Shown here piece by piece: positions 12,167-25,110 of a stretch of DNA of 64,000 bases (positions are counted from its first letter, which is position 1; each line of letters begins with the position of its first letter). The notes below the pieces were generated by a model, which saw nothing but the letters and a program-made list of their open reading frames with translations, was not told the DNA's origin and did not search any database. Source of the DNA: Rhizopus arrhizus (Eukaryota > Mucoromycota > Mucoromycetes > Mucorales > Rhizopodaceae); NCBI GenBank assembly GCA_024220505.1, contig JAKZZE010000008.1, forward strand, positions 62,001-126,000, in the 5' to 3' direction. Both the position numbers and the translations under genes were made by a program.

Positions 12167-13246
12167 AATTAAATTGCTTGTTGTGCATAAATCAATTTGG
12201 GTTGTCTCAAGTCTGACCTCACATGGTAATAGGTCTTCGAGCCGCGCTTTGTTTCTTTGAAATCATAATAAAAGAAAAAAATGCATAATATTATATAGGT
12301 CTTCAGTTTAATTTTATGTATGTGAAAAAAAGCTTTACAATCAAAGAATGAGTAAATGTACTCGATGCTCAATTTATTTTTCTATCTTTCACGCTATCTG
12401 TGGACAGTTTTCTGACAAAATTCATGCCGTACATACAACATTACAGATATCAACTACCCTAATCCCCACTTTGGAAAAATATATCTCTTCTAGTTTGAAA
12501 ACCTCAGTCTCAAAGAAATCAAGTCTATCAAACCACCTTTTGTAACAGGGTCTGGCCTCTCATAGCATAAAACCCAAATCTGCTTTCTTGCTGTCAGTCA
12601 ACAGTCTCATTTGATTCAATCCTTTGATTGCCAATGATCAGAACAAATTGTAGCCGATGCATCAGATGACACCTTGGATGGATGTATGGGAACAAATCCA
12701 GACCTTGTCCCCTCCATCCGAATCAGACGCTGACAAAAAAGTATCCTATCCACTGTCCCAACATTCACAACCAACTGCAGATACCTAGCGCTACTGATTA
12801 TCCTCTGTTATTTCTTTTCAGTCTTTTACTAACAAAAGTTTCTCATCCAAGTTATACAATTGCCCCATGAGATCTCCAGTGACCAACCATATATTCTACC
12901 CTATTTGAACTGGATTGCCTTCACCACCATACTCGGAGTGCTATTTTTTTTTTTCTTTTTTTTTTTTCTTTTCATATATACGCAAAATTGAATAAAAAAC
13001 TAATAGTAAAAGTAATGGACTCACTACCCATGATTTGATGCAAGCTATCCGAGTTCCACCAACAATGGATACTAAAAATCATTTTCCTTTACATCTTATA
13101 GTGATGGCTCAGTTTATGTTTCAATTTTCATGGCTTCCGCTATCCATTCGTTCTAACTATATCTCTATTATTAGCTATTTTATTTTACTAATTCAGTCTC
13201 ACAGTTAATAATTATGCATGATACTATGTCGCTATCAGGTTAGAGC

Positions 13247-13301
<55 letters not shown>

Positions 13302-14770
13302 ATAATTTCTTGGCTTCAAAAAGAATAAAGCATAAATGCTGTTATGCATTTTTATTTTATTACAATCTCAAAGAAATAAAGCGCGGCACGATGATCTAGT
13401 GTCATATTTTTTTTCTCTTTTCGCTAAACTTGGCAATGTGATGCATAAGCCTTGCTTGGCAGTAACGCACAATTGTTTGCTGAGCTTAATTAATCGTTTT
13501 ACAGATATTGAAGCAATTTTTAATTCTTGATTAAAGTGTTCAAACTTTTCTGAATAGTTGATTATATTTATTCTTCAGTCTTTATTTGAAATGTTTTTAA
13601 AATCATTTTTGTTTTATTCATCCATTGCATACTATGATAACATGAAAGTTTTCCATCCATTAGTTCCCATGTTTAGTGCCGTAGACTATTGTCTTTGTTC
13701 ACCAACTGAATATGAGCTAGCAATATCACAACAGACAAGTCTAATTATTCCTTTCAAAGAAATATGCGAAAGAGATCCATAGCAAAATTTCAGATTTAAA
13801 AATAGCAAAATCATAGCTCATTAAATATTCTGCAAAAAATCAAGTGTTGTTTTCAATGAAAACCTTGTCTTCGAATCGCTTTTTGAATCTTTGCTGTCTT
13901 CTCAATCTAACGATTTTGATTTTAACAACTTGAAATATCCACTGCTCCAATTTTCAATCTTTATCTATTTTTTTGAATAAAAAATTCTCAATTAAAGGCA
14001 GCGTCAACTACAACATAAATTCACAAATTACAAATTATAAATAGCAGTAACTAGAAAATCTTTGTTATACTCCTAAAAATACACGATATAAAAATCTCCA
14101 TTAAAAATCATTTATATAACACAGCTTATATAGAATGAGCCCAACACACGTGAAAATGGCCTTGTTGCTTATACAAATAACCATAAATAGGACAACACTT
14201 GCTCTTTATATGCATTCAAAGACAAGTATTATGGAAAGCAGCTTTCGAAAAAACTTGGCAAATCCCTAAATATCCTTATTGCACCTTAATGTTCCAAGAT
14301 TTATTTCCTTTTCGAGTTCCAAGTATTACATTTTATGCTACAATAACAAATTTACAATATGGTTTTGGTATAGTCATCCAATACGTATGGAAGTCTTAAC
14401 GACAACAATTTATTGAACAAAATCCTGTCTTGAACGAGATTGTCATCAATCAAACCCAGAAAGAACTATTTAAATTACATGTTTATAATTCTTTATGCTA
14501 ATATCTTTGTATGTTCATGACAAGTCACTGTTTGATACACTTGTGTCAATTTTATACTATTTCAGAAAGTAATGTCGCATTTTTGCAACTTTTATAATAC
14601 AACCAATATATAAAAACGACAAGTCAGCGCGACATTTATTCCTAAAAATCATGTTTATCCTTACGCTTTTTGTTGAGTTTTAAAATTTTCATTCATAGAA
14701 AAAGTATTTCATCATTTCAATTTAGAACTCCTTTTCTCTTTCTTATTCTTTTACTGTTCTTTAGTTCAAG
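12167..14770. other. Intergenic stretch with possible retroelement debris and an A50 run
   Basis: No supportable gene in 2.6 kb. The part 12540-12920 is richer in C and less AT-biased than its surroundings and reads protein-like in pieces (for example QMTPWMDVWEQIQTLSPP, 12650-12710), but with stops in every frame; it could be an old retroelement. A run of 50 A lies at 13250-13299 and pyrimidine tracts at 12943-12975. The short frames at 13336-13782 and 14199-14399 show no domain. Confidence 0.4.
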
Positions 14771-16652
14771 ATGAAGTCAACCACTCTTTCTTCACCTGAA
14801 GACAAAAATATTGTAAGAAAAGCAGTACCAACATCCGTAAGTTTATATGTCTATATTTAAAGAGACATTGTGCCAAGACTTTTCTTTTTGAGAAAATAGA
14901 AAATATTTACTGCAGCTGTTGCACGACTTCATGTAGCAAGTCCTGATCCTTCTCAATGGACCTACTCACGAATATGGGGAGCTGCTGTGTTTTGTCTCGA
15001 TAAATCAAAAAACAATTCATTTTTTATAAGAATAGTCGACTTGGAGGTAAGAAAAAAAAAGAGAAGGAAATCGACACCAAAGTATTAAAGCACGAGTTTT
15101 TGTTATTAAAGAGAGAAGCAGGTGTTATTTGGGAGCAAGAACTATATAACAATTTTGAATATGCAGAAGATGCACCATTCTTTCACTCGTTTGAAACAGA
15201 TGTAAAATGATAGCAAAAAGAGAGAGAGATAATAACAATCCTTTGCTGATTTTTTCTTTCTTAATAGGATTGTCTGACAGCTTTGGAATTTGTGAGCAAA
15301 GAAGAAGCGGAGACATTTTATAAGAAAGTTCAAAACCGTCAATCATTGCCATCTAAAGTATCATCGACAGATAATGATGCATTGAAAAAGGATAAACGAA
15401 AGAGTAGAATCGATAAGAACCACATTGGTATGCCTGCAGATTTCAGGTGAGAAAGAGTCAAAATAAGGTTAAAAAGAGGGCTTGGACTAACGTAGATTAT
15501 TTAGACATATAAGTCATATTGGATATACTCCTGGTGGTGGATTTAGTGTAAAGAACAATAATGATTCAGAAATGAAAGGCATTCTTGATCAGCTTCAAGC
15601 TCTTGGCATTTCTGAAGACGAAATTAACGAAAACCAAGAGTTCATTCAAGACTTTTTGCAGCAAAAAAATCAACCGCAACAAGAGCGTGCACCACTAGCA
15701 CCTTTACCTAATTTAAATCAAAGAAAAAAAGCACCCCCTCCTCCTCCTCCCCCAGGTTAGTTTATATTTAAAAGTCTTTGGGAAATAGCTAATTCTTTTG
15801 ACCGAAAATATAATAACAGGCAGACATCATGGCACCCCACCACCACCTCCTCCTAGACGTCCAAACAATGTAAATAGTAACGGTCATGCTGCTTCTCCAC
15901 CTCCTTTTAGAGCTCCTGCGCCACCCACGCCTTCTCGTGGACGGCCAGCACCTCCTCCCCCTCCATCTAGAAACGCTAACAGCAATTTTGCTCCCATACG
16001 GCCACCTACATCAAGTTATATCCCTGCACCACCACAACCACCTCACTTATCGAACCATGTTCCTGCTGCACCAGTAAAACCTCCAATTTATAATAGTGTT
16101 CCTATTCCTCCATCCATGCCTAATAATGTTCCTCCTCCTCCTATGCCAAGTGGTATTCCCGCGCCTCCTCCTCCACCACCACCACCACCTGTATCTGGTG
16201 GTATTCCTCCTCCCCCTCCCCCTCCTCCTATGCCAAATGCTGTTCCTGCGCCTCCTCCCCCACCAATGCCTAGCAGCGTGCCAGCACCCCCGCCACCTCC
16301 TATGGGTCGTATGGGTGCCCCATCAGCACCACCAGGACCACCCTCCAGCGCCCCACCAGCTAGCGCCCCACCAAGTTCAGACGGAAGAAGTAATTTGATG
16401 GCTTCTATTCGAGCAGCAGGAGGATTTGGCACATTAAAATCATCTGGAAAACTCAAACAGGCATCTGTTAGTGATCGTAGTGTGCCTTTATCTGATTCGA
16501 GCGCCACAAGTACTGCCACTGGAGCAGCAACAGGCGCTGCAGCGGGTGCGGCAGGTGGCGATCTTGCATCAAGTTTAGCCAACGTGTTGAAGCAACGTAA
16601 ACAAGCAATGCAAAGCGATGATGAAGATGATGAAGATGATGAATGGGAATAA
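14771..16652 (+). CDS. LAS17: WASP-family actin nucleation-promoting factor (Las17/Wsp1-like)
   Basis: Activates Arp2/3 to build branched actin, mainly at endocytic sites. Six exons (14771-14836, 14900-15046, 15112-15201, 15268-15446, 15505-15755, 15820-16652) give 521 residues. Domains in order: WH1/EVH1 (about 5-130; VARLHVASPDPSQWTYS, GVIWEQELYNNFEY, FFHSFETDDCLTALEF); a CRIB-like stretch (MPADFRHISHIGYTPGGGF, about 155-175); a long poly-proline region (about 235-425) for profilin and SH3 partners; one WH2 motif (NLMASIRAAGGFGTLK, about 430-446); a central helix (LASSLANVLKQRKQAM); and an acidic tail ending DDEDDEWE with the Trp that contacts Arp2/3. A visible CRIB makes it closer to animal WASP than to budding-yeast Las17. 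The exon 5 acceptor at 15504 was chosen over 15495 because it gives the canonical CRIB spacing. Confidence 0.93.
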
Positions 16653-16939
16653 GGGCTCATATATATAAAAAATGTAATTGTATTAGACAATTAAAAAAAG
16701 AAAAGTTATATATTTTATTTGCTTTTTTTTTGTATTATAAAAAGATATTTACTAAATGAGACCACTATGGTCCTTTGATAAATAATTATCATATTTGTTT
16801 TACTCTGCTTAACTCTGTCAAAGAGCTGCATTAGACTGTTTATAATTTAATTGGTTATCAGCAGATTTTATGACAATTAAAAAGAAACATTTTTAAGATT
16901 TTTTTTTTTTTTCTGTTTTCGTAAAAACAGAATAATATA

Positions 16940-19238
16940 ATGTGGGAGCCTAATGAGCAATTGCTTCTTCGAGCACCTGTTCGTTATAAGAAACAGGATG
17001 GTACCCTTTTTGTTACTCCTAGAAGAGTTGCCTATCAGCAGCAAGGCTCTTCACAATTAACTCCTTCGATTTATTATAACAACATTGCTGGTAAAAAAAT
17101 AAAGATCGTTGCTTTATTCTTTTATTAAAAATGCTTTTATTAGGACTTGCACAAACACCAGAAAGCTCACCCAAGGTATTATTAAAAATTTCTCTCAAGA
17201 CAGCAGGCGCAAAAGATTACACGTTCCAATTTACGTCAGCAAAGAACATTCAAGAGCGTGAAGGAATTAAATCACAGATTGCCGAATTACTTGCTCGTGC
17301 TAGAGGATCTTCGGTTACCGCAGCTACTACAACGACGACCACACCTGCTACTACACCTGCAACTCCTTTATCTACCACCACAACAACCTCTACACCGTCA
17401 CCGACACCTACGACAACACAACAAAGCTCTGCGATATCTTCACCAGCCACGATTGCCAAGAGCCCGCTTCCGAGCAATGGCAGTAGTGTACCGGGTAGTC
17501 CAAGAAGTGCACGACAAGAAGAGTTTAATGACCGAAAGGCTTTGTTGACTTCAAGTAAAGAGCTGCAAACACTTCATAAAGAACTGGTTGTGGTTGGTAA
17601 AAGTGTGGATGAAGAAGAGTTTTGGGCAAGTCCTTATGTGAAGCGCATTCGTCAGGTAAAAGCAAATAAATAAAAAGCATACGGGAGGAAAGAGATAAGC
17701 TGAATAGAAAAACTTAGAAATTGAAAAAAGATGCATTGTCAAGAGAAGGAAAACAAAAAGGAAAATCTTCGAGAATGGTTGAATTGAAACCTGGACAACA
17801 AGAAGGAACAGATATCAAATATACATTAACAAGTCAAATCATTCACAACATTTTTACAGAGTTTCCTTCAGGTAAAAAATAATAATAATGATAAATATAT
17901 GTAAACTGAATGCAATGCGCAGTGAAAAGAGCCTATGATGCAAATGTACCTGACAAGGTAAACAAGGACATTTATGTATGTCTATAGTGGTTCCTTAAGA
18001 TGTATGGTAGATGACGGAACAAGTGTTTTGGAAACGGTTTTTAGCTTCTGAGTTCTTCCACCGATCACGAACGGGTGGAAGATCTCAACTTGCTCCGTAT
18101 GATGATATCTTTGATAGGTGTTTGCAAGAAGAAGATGAAGGTATAGCTAACAACAAGGCAATCTTGTACTAACAAGATGTATAGAAAACTCGAGGCCACC
18201 TACAATGACACGTATGGAAAGAATTCGATTTGATATTGATTTATCAGCTACTCAAGAAGATCATATCGAAGTAAGCATGAGAGAACGAATTATTTTTTTA
18301 ACTAAGGTACGATAGAGTGGAAATGCGCCTGATTTTACAATGAAACCTGGAAGAGAAGCACAATCTTTGCCCCTTATTCGTAGGTTTAACAGGCATTCAA
18401 TGCGTGTATTGGAAACAGCCTTAAAGTAAGTGTGAATGCTAGATAAATGCCTTTCTAAGATGTTTTAGTAGTAAACCTACACCAGAGACTTCACATGCAG
18501 AAGAAATAGAAAAAGGAATCATTATTTCCGAATTATTGGATGAAAAGCCTCCGGAAAAGATTATTTTGGATATTCAAGATACAAGACGCTATTTTGAAAG
18601 TCAAACAAGAGGATCAGATCAAGTCAGCATAAGCGAAGAAGTAAGAAAAGTGCATACAATCTATGTTTACTATGATTAACCTGAATTTTGGATAAGGCCA
18701 CAAAGGAGCTATTGAATGGATATAAAAGAAGATTTGAAGATTGGCAACCAAATATGATAAAGCAAGTAATGACAACCGGTGCAGCTGATACTATTTGTAC
18801 TGATTTAACAAGTACTATTAAAAAGAAAGTCAAATATTCACATAAATCATCAACAGGTATACATTGTAGCTGATGGAAAAGAAAATTAACAAGTGAAATT
18901 AGATAATAAACTGCCTGGTTCCGTGCAACAAAGGATTCAAGGTTATCATTCTGCAACAAATGAAATATTAAGGCATTTTTGGTCGTCTTATGAACCTTAT
19001 AAACCAGACAAGAATAATAGAATGATTGAAGGATTAAGGAGGCAACAAGAGAGATTAAAAGAAATATTGATATCCGTAGTGAGTTATGATGGAGATCCAG
19101 AGAGATGCAAACAGGTAGAAATATATAAGCATATTTATTTTAATTTTACTCATATCCCTTCAGACGCTTGCTCCTCTTATGACTGCTATAAACAAAGCTT
19201 TAGAGGTATCAAAGAAACGTGTACAAAAAAAACGATAA
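16940..19238 (+). CDS. TFB1: TFIIH subunit p62 / Tfb1
   Basis: Core subunit of TFIIH, used in RNA polymerase II initiation and nucleotide excision repair; its PH-like domain contacts activators and XPC/Rad4. Eleven exons join in frame to 601 residues: 16940-17090, 17144-17655, 17718-17871, 17923-17957, 18011-18140, 18185-18270, 18316-18425, 18469-18640, 18697-18856, 18894-19114 and 19164-19238. N-terminus: PH/p62 domain (RAPVRYKKQDGTLFVTPRRV). A Ser/Thr/Pro-rich linker follows (about 115-190, low complexity). BSD domains come next (LVVVGKSVDEEEFWASPYVK; MTEQVFWKRFLASEFFHRSR). The stretch YTLTSQIIHNIFTEFPSVKR is conserved in p62. The C-terminus is a helical bundle ending KRVQKKR. Exon 4 is only 35 nt. 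Confidence 0.92.
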
Positions 19239-19416
19239 TCCACGAAAGCTGTGCCCATATACAAAAATAAAGGAGTGCCAAATAAATCCTCTCTATATTC
19301 TGTAACAAATTTATCTTACGTGCGCATTTTATGTTTTTTAATGCGAAAAAAAAAAGCAAGTCCGCTTTTTTTAATTGTTTGTCAGTTCTGCGCTGATTTT
19401 TTTTCTTTTTTTCAAC

Positions 19417-20652
19417 ATGTCCATTCCATTATTGCGTGAACAAGTTATTGAAGTACTTGATCCTAGTTCAAGTATACCTTTAAAGGATAAGATATCTATT
19501 CTACAAACATTTGATTCTACTTTAAAAGGTAAATAATAAATAAGAATAGCAAAAAATAATAAAAGTATTTGTTGTAGAACCAGTAACCATTGAACAATCC
19601 CGGGAAATATTATCTATTGCACCACTTGGTTTATTCTATTATGGGTTCTCTGTGGAAGATGAAAATTTAATCAATGTTTTATGTGAAATAATCAGTAAAA
19701 TACTTGGTCCTTTTAATTATCGAGATATCAACTCAAACGAAAACAAGGTTAATCATATTTATACGGTTATTGTTATTATCATTAGACTAACTGTAATTAT
19801 TAGTCATTTTTATTAGAAGGCTTAACGCATTATAATCCACAAATACGACTATTATCCATTCAACAAGTATACAAGTGTTTGGATTCAGTTGAATTTATTA
19901 ATGATATGGTTTTGTATATAAAAAAGGTGTTGTTTTTCTTAAATTAATATGTTATTTAGGTTAATTCTGAAACATTCATGCACGTTATTACCACTCTCTC
20001 ATTTCAAGATACCAAACCAGCACAAAAAGCATCTGAATTATTATATAAAATCACATTAACTCATCAAGATGCTATATTTAGTCCAACTGCTTGCTCTATT
20101 ATTAAACAATTGTTGAGAGTGTAAGGAATATTAATATTATTGCATATATTAATATTAATTCTAATCATAATAGGAGCGAAACAGTCAAATTTCGTATTTA
20201 TGATTTGGTGATTAAAGTAGCTTCTAGTTCAAATCATGCATTTGAACTGTGTGAAAGTACAGGACTTTTGCATGAATTTATTAGTGAATTACAATCCAAT
20301 GATCTCTTGGTGAAAATGAATGCGATTGAATTATTAAATGAGGTTTAATTGAATAATCAAATTTATGCAAAATATGACTGATAAAATAGGATAGATTGCT
20401 GCCACTCCTTCAGGCATTATCTTTCTTGAAAGGGCCAATCTTGTGGATGATATGTCAGCCATACTGGATAATGAAGATGAAGATGATGTGGTTGTTTGTT
20501 TAGTAAAATGTTCCATTATAAAGTTCATTGGTAATTTAGGCGAAAATAAGGAAGTACCATTCCAACAATTATCAAATCAATATGGAATACTCAATCGCCT
20601 TGAAACATGTCTTGATAGTAAAAACGACCAAATATTGGTAATCTAACAAATG

Positions 20653-20703
<51 letters not shown>

Positions 20704-21426
20704 CGCTAATATCCTAATCATAGATAGCAACTATCTCGAGTATTGGGTTGATTGGCTCTCATTTATTGGGGCTTATTTTAGTATTGCCCTTGTCAGCCAA
20801 GCTATGTGAACTTTATCCTTCTACTGTAGGTTCTGTTAAGGCAGTTTTACTCCAAACTTTATCCAAATTGATTGGTGTTAGGTATGAAGAATATAAAAAA
20901 TAGGACAATGAAATTAATGTGATATTAGAGATGAACCAGTGAATGAAAGTGATAGGTTAACATTGCAGATCTTTAATGAATTTGACGGATTCCCTAATAA
21001 GATAATAAGAGAAGCAAAACAACCAGAGGATGATATTCGCATAGCATCACTTGCATTGATGCAATCCATTGCATACCATACTTGGGGTATTAAGGTAAAT
21101 TATTTCTATTTTTACACCAAAAAGTATAACTATTTAACTCCTTGTTTAGTATATGGCACAATCCAGTGTATTTATGCAATATCTGCTGGATCGAACAACC
21201 GACCGCATTCAACAGGGACAGGTGAATATATACGACAATAGTGAGCTTTGTCCATTCTAAATTGTACTTGTAGATGTGGAAATATACAATTATTCAAACT
21301 ATAGTTGCACATCCTAATTCAAAAGAAATATTAGAAGTGGATGATTATAATCAATGTCAAACTTATATTAAGCAAGGTCCATTTTATAAGCCATTAGAAA
21401 CAACTGTTGCATTTGAAAGTAGTTAA
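19417..21426 (+). CDS. 26S proteasome assembly chaperone PSMD5 (S5b)-like
   Basis: HEAT/ARM-repeat chaperone that binds the Rpt1-Rpt2 module during base assembly of the 19S regulator. Ten exons join in frame to 508 residues (human PSMD5 is about 504): 19417-19528, 19578-19747, 19804-19926, 19960-20120, 20174-20342, 20395-20637, 20724-20881, 20929-21094, 21150-21221 and 21274-21426. All-helical repeats fill the chain (EGLTHYNPQIRLLSIQQVYK; KASELLYKITLTHQD; DIRIASLALMQSIAYHTWG). The C-terminal YIKQGPFYKPLETTVAFESS matches the end typical of the family. The intron 20638-20723 contains a run of 47 A. It starts 178 bp after the TFIIH gene on the same strand, with a T/C-rich tract directly before the ATG. 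Identified from overall pattern and C-terminus, so somewhat less sure than its neighbours. Confidence 0.8.
20656..20702 (+). repeat. A47 homopolymer inside an intron
   Basis: Forty-seven consecutive A residues within the 86-nt intron of the PSMD5-like gene. It may be replication slippage of a once short A run; length is prone to assembly error. Confidence 0.9.
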
Positions 21427-21537
21427 TGTTGAGCCCCTTTTGTACTTTCTATTAATTCTCTAAAGGGGTGGGGAGTTCATTATTAAATAAACTATTTAAA
21501 AAAGAGTTTCTTTGTTTTTATTATTATTATTATTATT

Positions 21538-22500
21538 ATGAATCATCAAACAGTTAAAGCCATTCATCAATTCATTAATAAAATCAAATACCAAACAGAA
21601 ATAAAGCATTCCAATCGTTACTTGTCACAATATGGAGTATTGCAAAAAAGATCATTAGCTGGTACAGGTGCCTCTGCTACAGTAAAAGTCATACAAGATC
21701 ACCGTCGCAATGTATATGCAGTTAAAGTATTCCAGAAAAATATCAACAAAGATAGACTTTTGAAAAAGAAATTAATGAGTGAATACTGTATATCATCTGT
21801 ATTAAATCATCCAAATATCGTAAACACAGTAGATCTGGTCATTGACAATAAACATCGTTATTGTATCGTTATGGAATACGTAAGTAAATTACAGCCTATT
21901 ACCATACTTTTATTTATTTCATTTAAGTGTTCAGGAGGGGATTTATATTCATGGATAAAAGAAGGAAAACTTGTTCACTTGAAAGATATCAATAATTTTT
22001 TTAAACAACTCCTTCAAGGACTTTCCTATCTGCATAATTTGGGTGTTGCTCATCGTGATATCAAGCCAGAGAATTTATTAATACAACCCACAAATCGCCG
22101 ACATTATCAACTAAAGATTACAGATTTTGGTGAGGCGGATGTATTTCGAGAGCTTTGGCAAGCAGAGGGACGGTTATCAGATGGTGTCTGCGGATCAATC
22201 CCTTACATGGCACCTGAGGTATTTTCACAAATGAGTTACAATGCAAGCCAAGCCGATGTTTGGTCAGCAGCCATCGTTTATTCTTGTATGAGACTCAATG
22301 GGGTGCCTTTCTTTTGTGCAAAAGAGACAGACCCAAATTTTAGACTTTATCAAGCACAATATACCAAGAGACGATACCCTGCTTTTGACATTCTAGATAA
22401 AGACAGCCAAGATATGTTGTACGATATGCTTAATCCAAATCCGGAAAGGCGGTTTACCATACAGGACGTTTTAAAGCTAACTTGGGTTGCCAATGTATAA
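21538..22500 (+). CDS. Ser/Thr protein kinase, Hal4/Sat4-like
   Basis: Two exons (21538-21879 and 21928-22500) encode a 304-residue protein that is almost only a kinase domain. Motifs: glycine loop [10 protein letters not shown] (42-51), ATP-binding Lys63 in [16 protein letters not shown] catalytic loop, DFGEADVF magnesium loop, [12 protein letters not shown] activation-segment end, ADVWSAAIV and the closing [17 protein letters not shown]. The spacing after APEVF and the AdVWS helix resemble the fungal Hal4/Hal5/Npr1 group, which controls ion and nutrient transporters; that assignment is inference. The 48-nt intron has no stop and a length divisible by three, so retention would insert 16 residues between hinge and helix D. 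An ATT repeat lies directly before the ATG. Confidence 0.85.
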   Translation: MNHQTVKAIHQFINKIKYQTEIKHSNRYLSQYGVLQKRSLAGTGASATVKVIQDHRRNVYAVKVFQKNINKDRLLKKKLMSEYCISSVLNHPNIVNTVDLVIDNKHRYCIVMEYVSKLQPITILLFISFKCSGGDLYSWIKEGKLVHLKDINNFFKQLLQGLSYLHNLGVAHRDIKPENLLIQPTNRRHYQLKITDFGEADVFRELWQAEGRLSDGVCGSIPYMAPEVFSQMSYNASQADVWSAAIVYSCMRLNGVPFFCAKETDPNFRLYQAQYTKRRYPAFDILDKDSQDMLYDMLNPNPERRFTIQDVLKLTWVANV

Positions 22501-23501
22501 TACAGTATTTTAATTCAACTTCGACCAAGGGACAACCCACTTGACAAATAAAAAACATGAATTTCGACCGCAGTGCTGTCAAATTCGATAAGCTTTTCTT
22601 TCTTCTTTCGTCTTTCCATAAAACTCTTCGAATCGGCTTTTCATCAGAATGACAAAAGAGTATGCCAAATATTTTATTTAGAAGGTATTAATTAAGTTGG
22701 ATATGATGGAAGATCTTGCTCCAAAGCTCATAAACTCAAAGAAAGACACGATTACTGTGAATACACTTTTCTTTTTCTTTTTTTTGGAAGGTTTAATGTT
22801 GGACAAACAGTAATACTTTTTTTAAAAAAAATATGTGCTTGCTGATAAAGCTAGATTCAAGCTGCTTATAGAGGAAAACAGGATATGGCTAAAGAAAGGG
22901 CTGTTAGCCAAAAGTCCTAAGTTTGATCAAAAGTATGAACAAATCTTTCCTGTTCGTGCTTTGCTTAAATCTTTTTCAGCTTGGTTGTAGTAAGCTGTAC
23001 ACAATGATCTTTGTGACATGATGCACGGAATTTCAATCTGTACCCATTAAACCATTAACTGTAATATCATGTCTTGACTTGTCAAATTATAAAGAAATTT
23101 CTTAAAGCTGAGTAGTGGGTGTATAATTTTAATCTAGAGTGATGCCGTTCATATGTTTTTAGATCTCTTTGGGCCCTCTTTTTGTCTTTTACGCTTTTAA
23201 TTCACAAATAGGAATCTTTCTTTCATTGCAATCTCTGTATATCGTTTTTGTTAAGTGTTCGGACAGTTTAATTTGTTTTAATACCCATTCTACATCATAA
23301 TCAAGATTGAGCGTCTCTTCGGCCAAAGTTGGACCAAAAATACTGTAGTTAATGCGCACGAGAAACAAAAAAAGAACGTCAAAAAGATTCCAAATTGCGT
23401 GAATGAGATACTCTCACTGTATTTGTGCGCTGTTATAAAAAAAATCTAGCAAAACATTTTATCACTTTTGTCCCTTTTTTTTTTAATTATTATTAATATC
23501 C
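22501..23501. other. Intergenic stretch, possible gene relic
   Basis: About 1 kb. The plus strand reads protein-like in two pieces (22650-22740, MTKEYAKYF then KLDMMEDLAPKLIN; and 22835-22985, LADKARFKLLIEENRIWLKK), separated by stops. This suggests a decayed gene of unknown type. The right end (23475-23501) is the T-rich promoter tract of the aminotransferase gene. Confidence 0.4.
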
Positions 23502-25013
23502 ATGTCCATTAAGCCTGCACAACGTGTATCCAACTTTGGAAGAGATGGTAAAAGTCAAATAAGTATAGACTTTATATGTGTTATTAAATGAAATGATCAG
23601 TATGGTCCATCTTTACTCCACTTGCTCAAGAAACAAAGGCTATTAACTTGGGACAAGGCTTCATGAAGTAAGTTTTAGTTGAAATGAATAGCGAAAGAAG
23701 AAATTTAAAATGTAGTAGCTTTACACCCCCTGAAATTATACAGAACGCGTGTAAAGAAGCACTTAATAAAGTAGAATCCAATCAATACTGGTAATACAAA
23801 TGAAAAGAAAAATTGTAGAATGAAATATAACAAGCATTTATCAGTCACCCTAAAGGTCTTTTACGTTTAAGAAAAGCCTTGGCAGCTTCTTATAAACAGC
23901 AATTAAATGGTCGAGAGTTGGATCCTGAAACAAACATTATTATCACAGCTGGTGCCAATGAAGGTATTTTTGCCTCTTTAGCTGGATTTTTAGACAAAGG
24001 AGATGAAGTGATCGTGATTGAACCCTTTTTTGATCAATATATTGTAAGCTTTGTGTACTTTATATGAAGTATTAACACCTATTTTGATAGCCTAACATTA
24101 CTATGAATGGTGGTGTACCTGTTTATGTTCCTTTGAGGCCTCCTGCAGATGCTGATCAACGTATTGTTTCTTCTCAAGAATGGACATTGGATATCAATGA
24201 ACTCGAATCAAAAATCACCAACAAGACAAAAGTTATTATTATCAATACTCCTCATAACCCTGTCGGTAAGGTGTTTACTGAAGATGAATTGAATGCTATC
24301 GGTCAAGTAGCCGAAAAGCACAACTTGGTTATTATTTCCGATGATGTGGTATGTTTATAAACTGTGTAAAAGATAAAGGGCCTAATGTATCATAGTATGA
24401 TCGTCTTCATTATCTTTCTTGTGACAAGATTCCTAGAATAGCCAACAAGTTTTGGGACCGCACGATTACCGTTGGATCAGGCGGTAAATGTTTTGCAGCT
24501 ACCGGTTGGCGTGTAGGATGGCTGATTGGACCTGCAGAACTAATTCAGTATGCTTATGCTGCTCAATTACGTGTTGTCTTTTGTGTTAATCACCCTAGCC
24601 AAGAAGCCATGGCCGCAGGTATTGAGGCCTCTTTAACCGAACCCATCTTTGAACAACAGATTGAACAATACATTGAGAAGAGAAGCATTTTATCCAAGGT
24701 GTTTGATGAACTCGCCTTACCTTATACTGTGCCAGAAGGAGCTTATTTTATTCTGGTTAATACAAGCAAGATTCAAATTCCTGAAGATTATGTGTTTCCT
24801 GATTTATTGAATGACCGAGGAGATGATTTTAAAATGTGCTATTGGTTAACCAAAGAAATTGGTGTATGTGCTATTCCTCCTTCTGAATTTTATATGAAGG
24901 AGCATTGGCCATTAGCATCCAAATACGCTAGATTTGCTTTTTGTAAAACTAATGACGTATTAGAACAAGCTGTAGATAGGCTGAAGCAGCTAAAGGGATA
25001 TATTGCTGCATAA
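23502..25013 (+). CDS. BNA3: Kynurenine aminotransferase-like PLP enzyme (Bna3/KAT type)
   Basis: Class I/II pyridoxal-phosphate aminotransferase; family members turn kynurenine into kynurenic acid and may also cleave cysteine S-conjugates. Six exons (23502-23547, 23601-23667, 23719-23790, 23845-24043, 24091-24348, 24396-25013) give 419 residues. Visible features: INLGQGFMNFTPPEIIQ near the N-terminus, TAGANEGIFASLAGF (phosphate and ring contacts), NTPHNPVGKVF (Asn and substrate contact), SDDVVYDRLHY (Asp and Tyr of the cofactor site), the Schiff-base Lys245 in VGSGGKCFAATGWRVGW, and the substrate-binding Arg in KYARFAFCK. Length and order match KAT I/III. No targeting peptide is evident, so cytosolic by default. 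The acceptor at 23718 gives NFTPPE and was preferred over the one 3 nt earlier. Confidence 0.92.
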
Positions 25014-25110
25014 AAATGTTTTTTTTTAAAAAAAAAGCGGAAAGGAACGGATGAAATCGGAAGCTAACAAAACGGAAATATCCGTTCACAAATAAATTTT
25101 TTTATTTAAT

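Noticed and set aside
16088..16690. Long minus-strand frame rich in Gly, Ala and Ser opposite the WASP gene
   Set aside because: It is the mirror of the poly-proline coding region; the plus-strand gene explains it fully.
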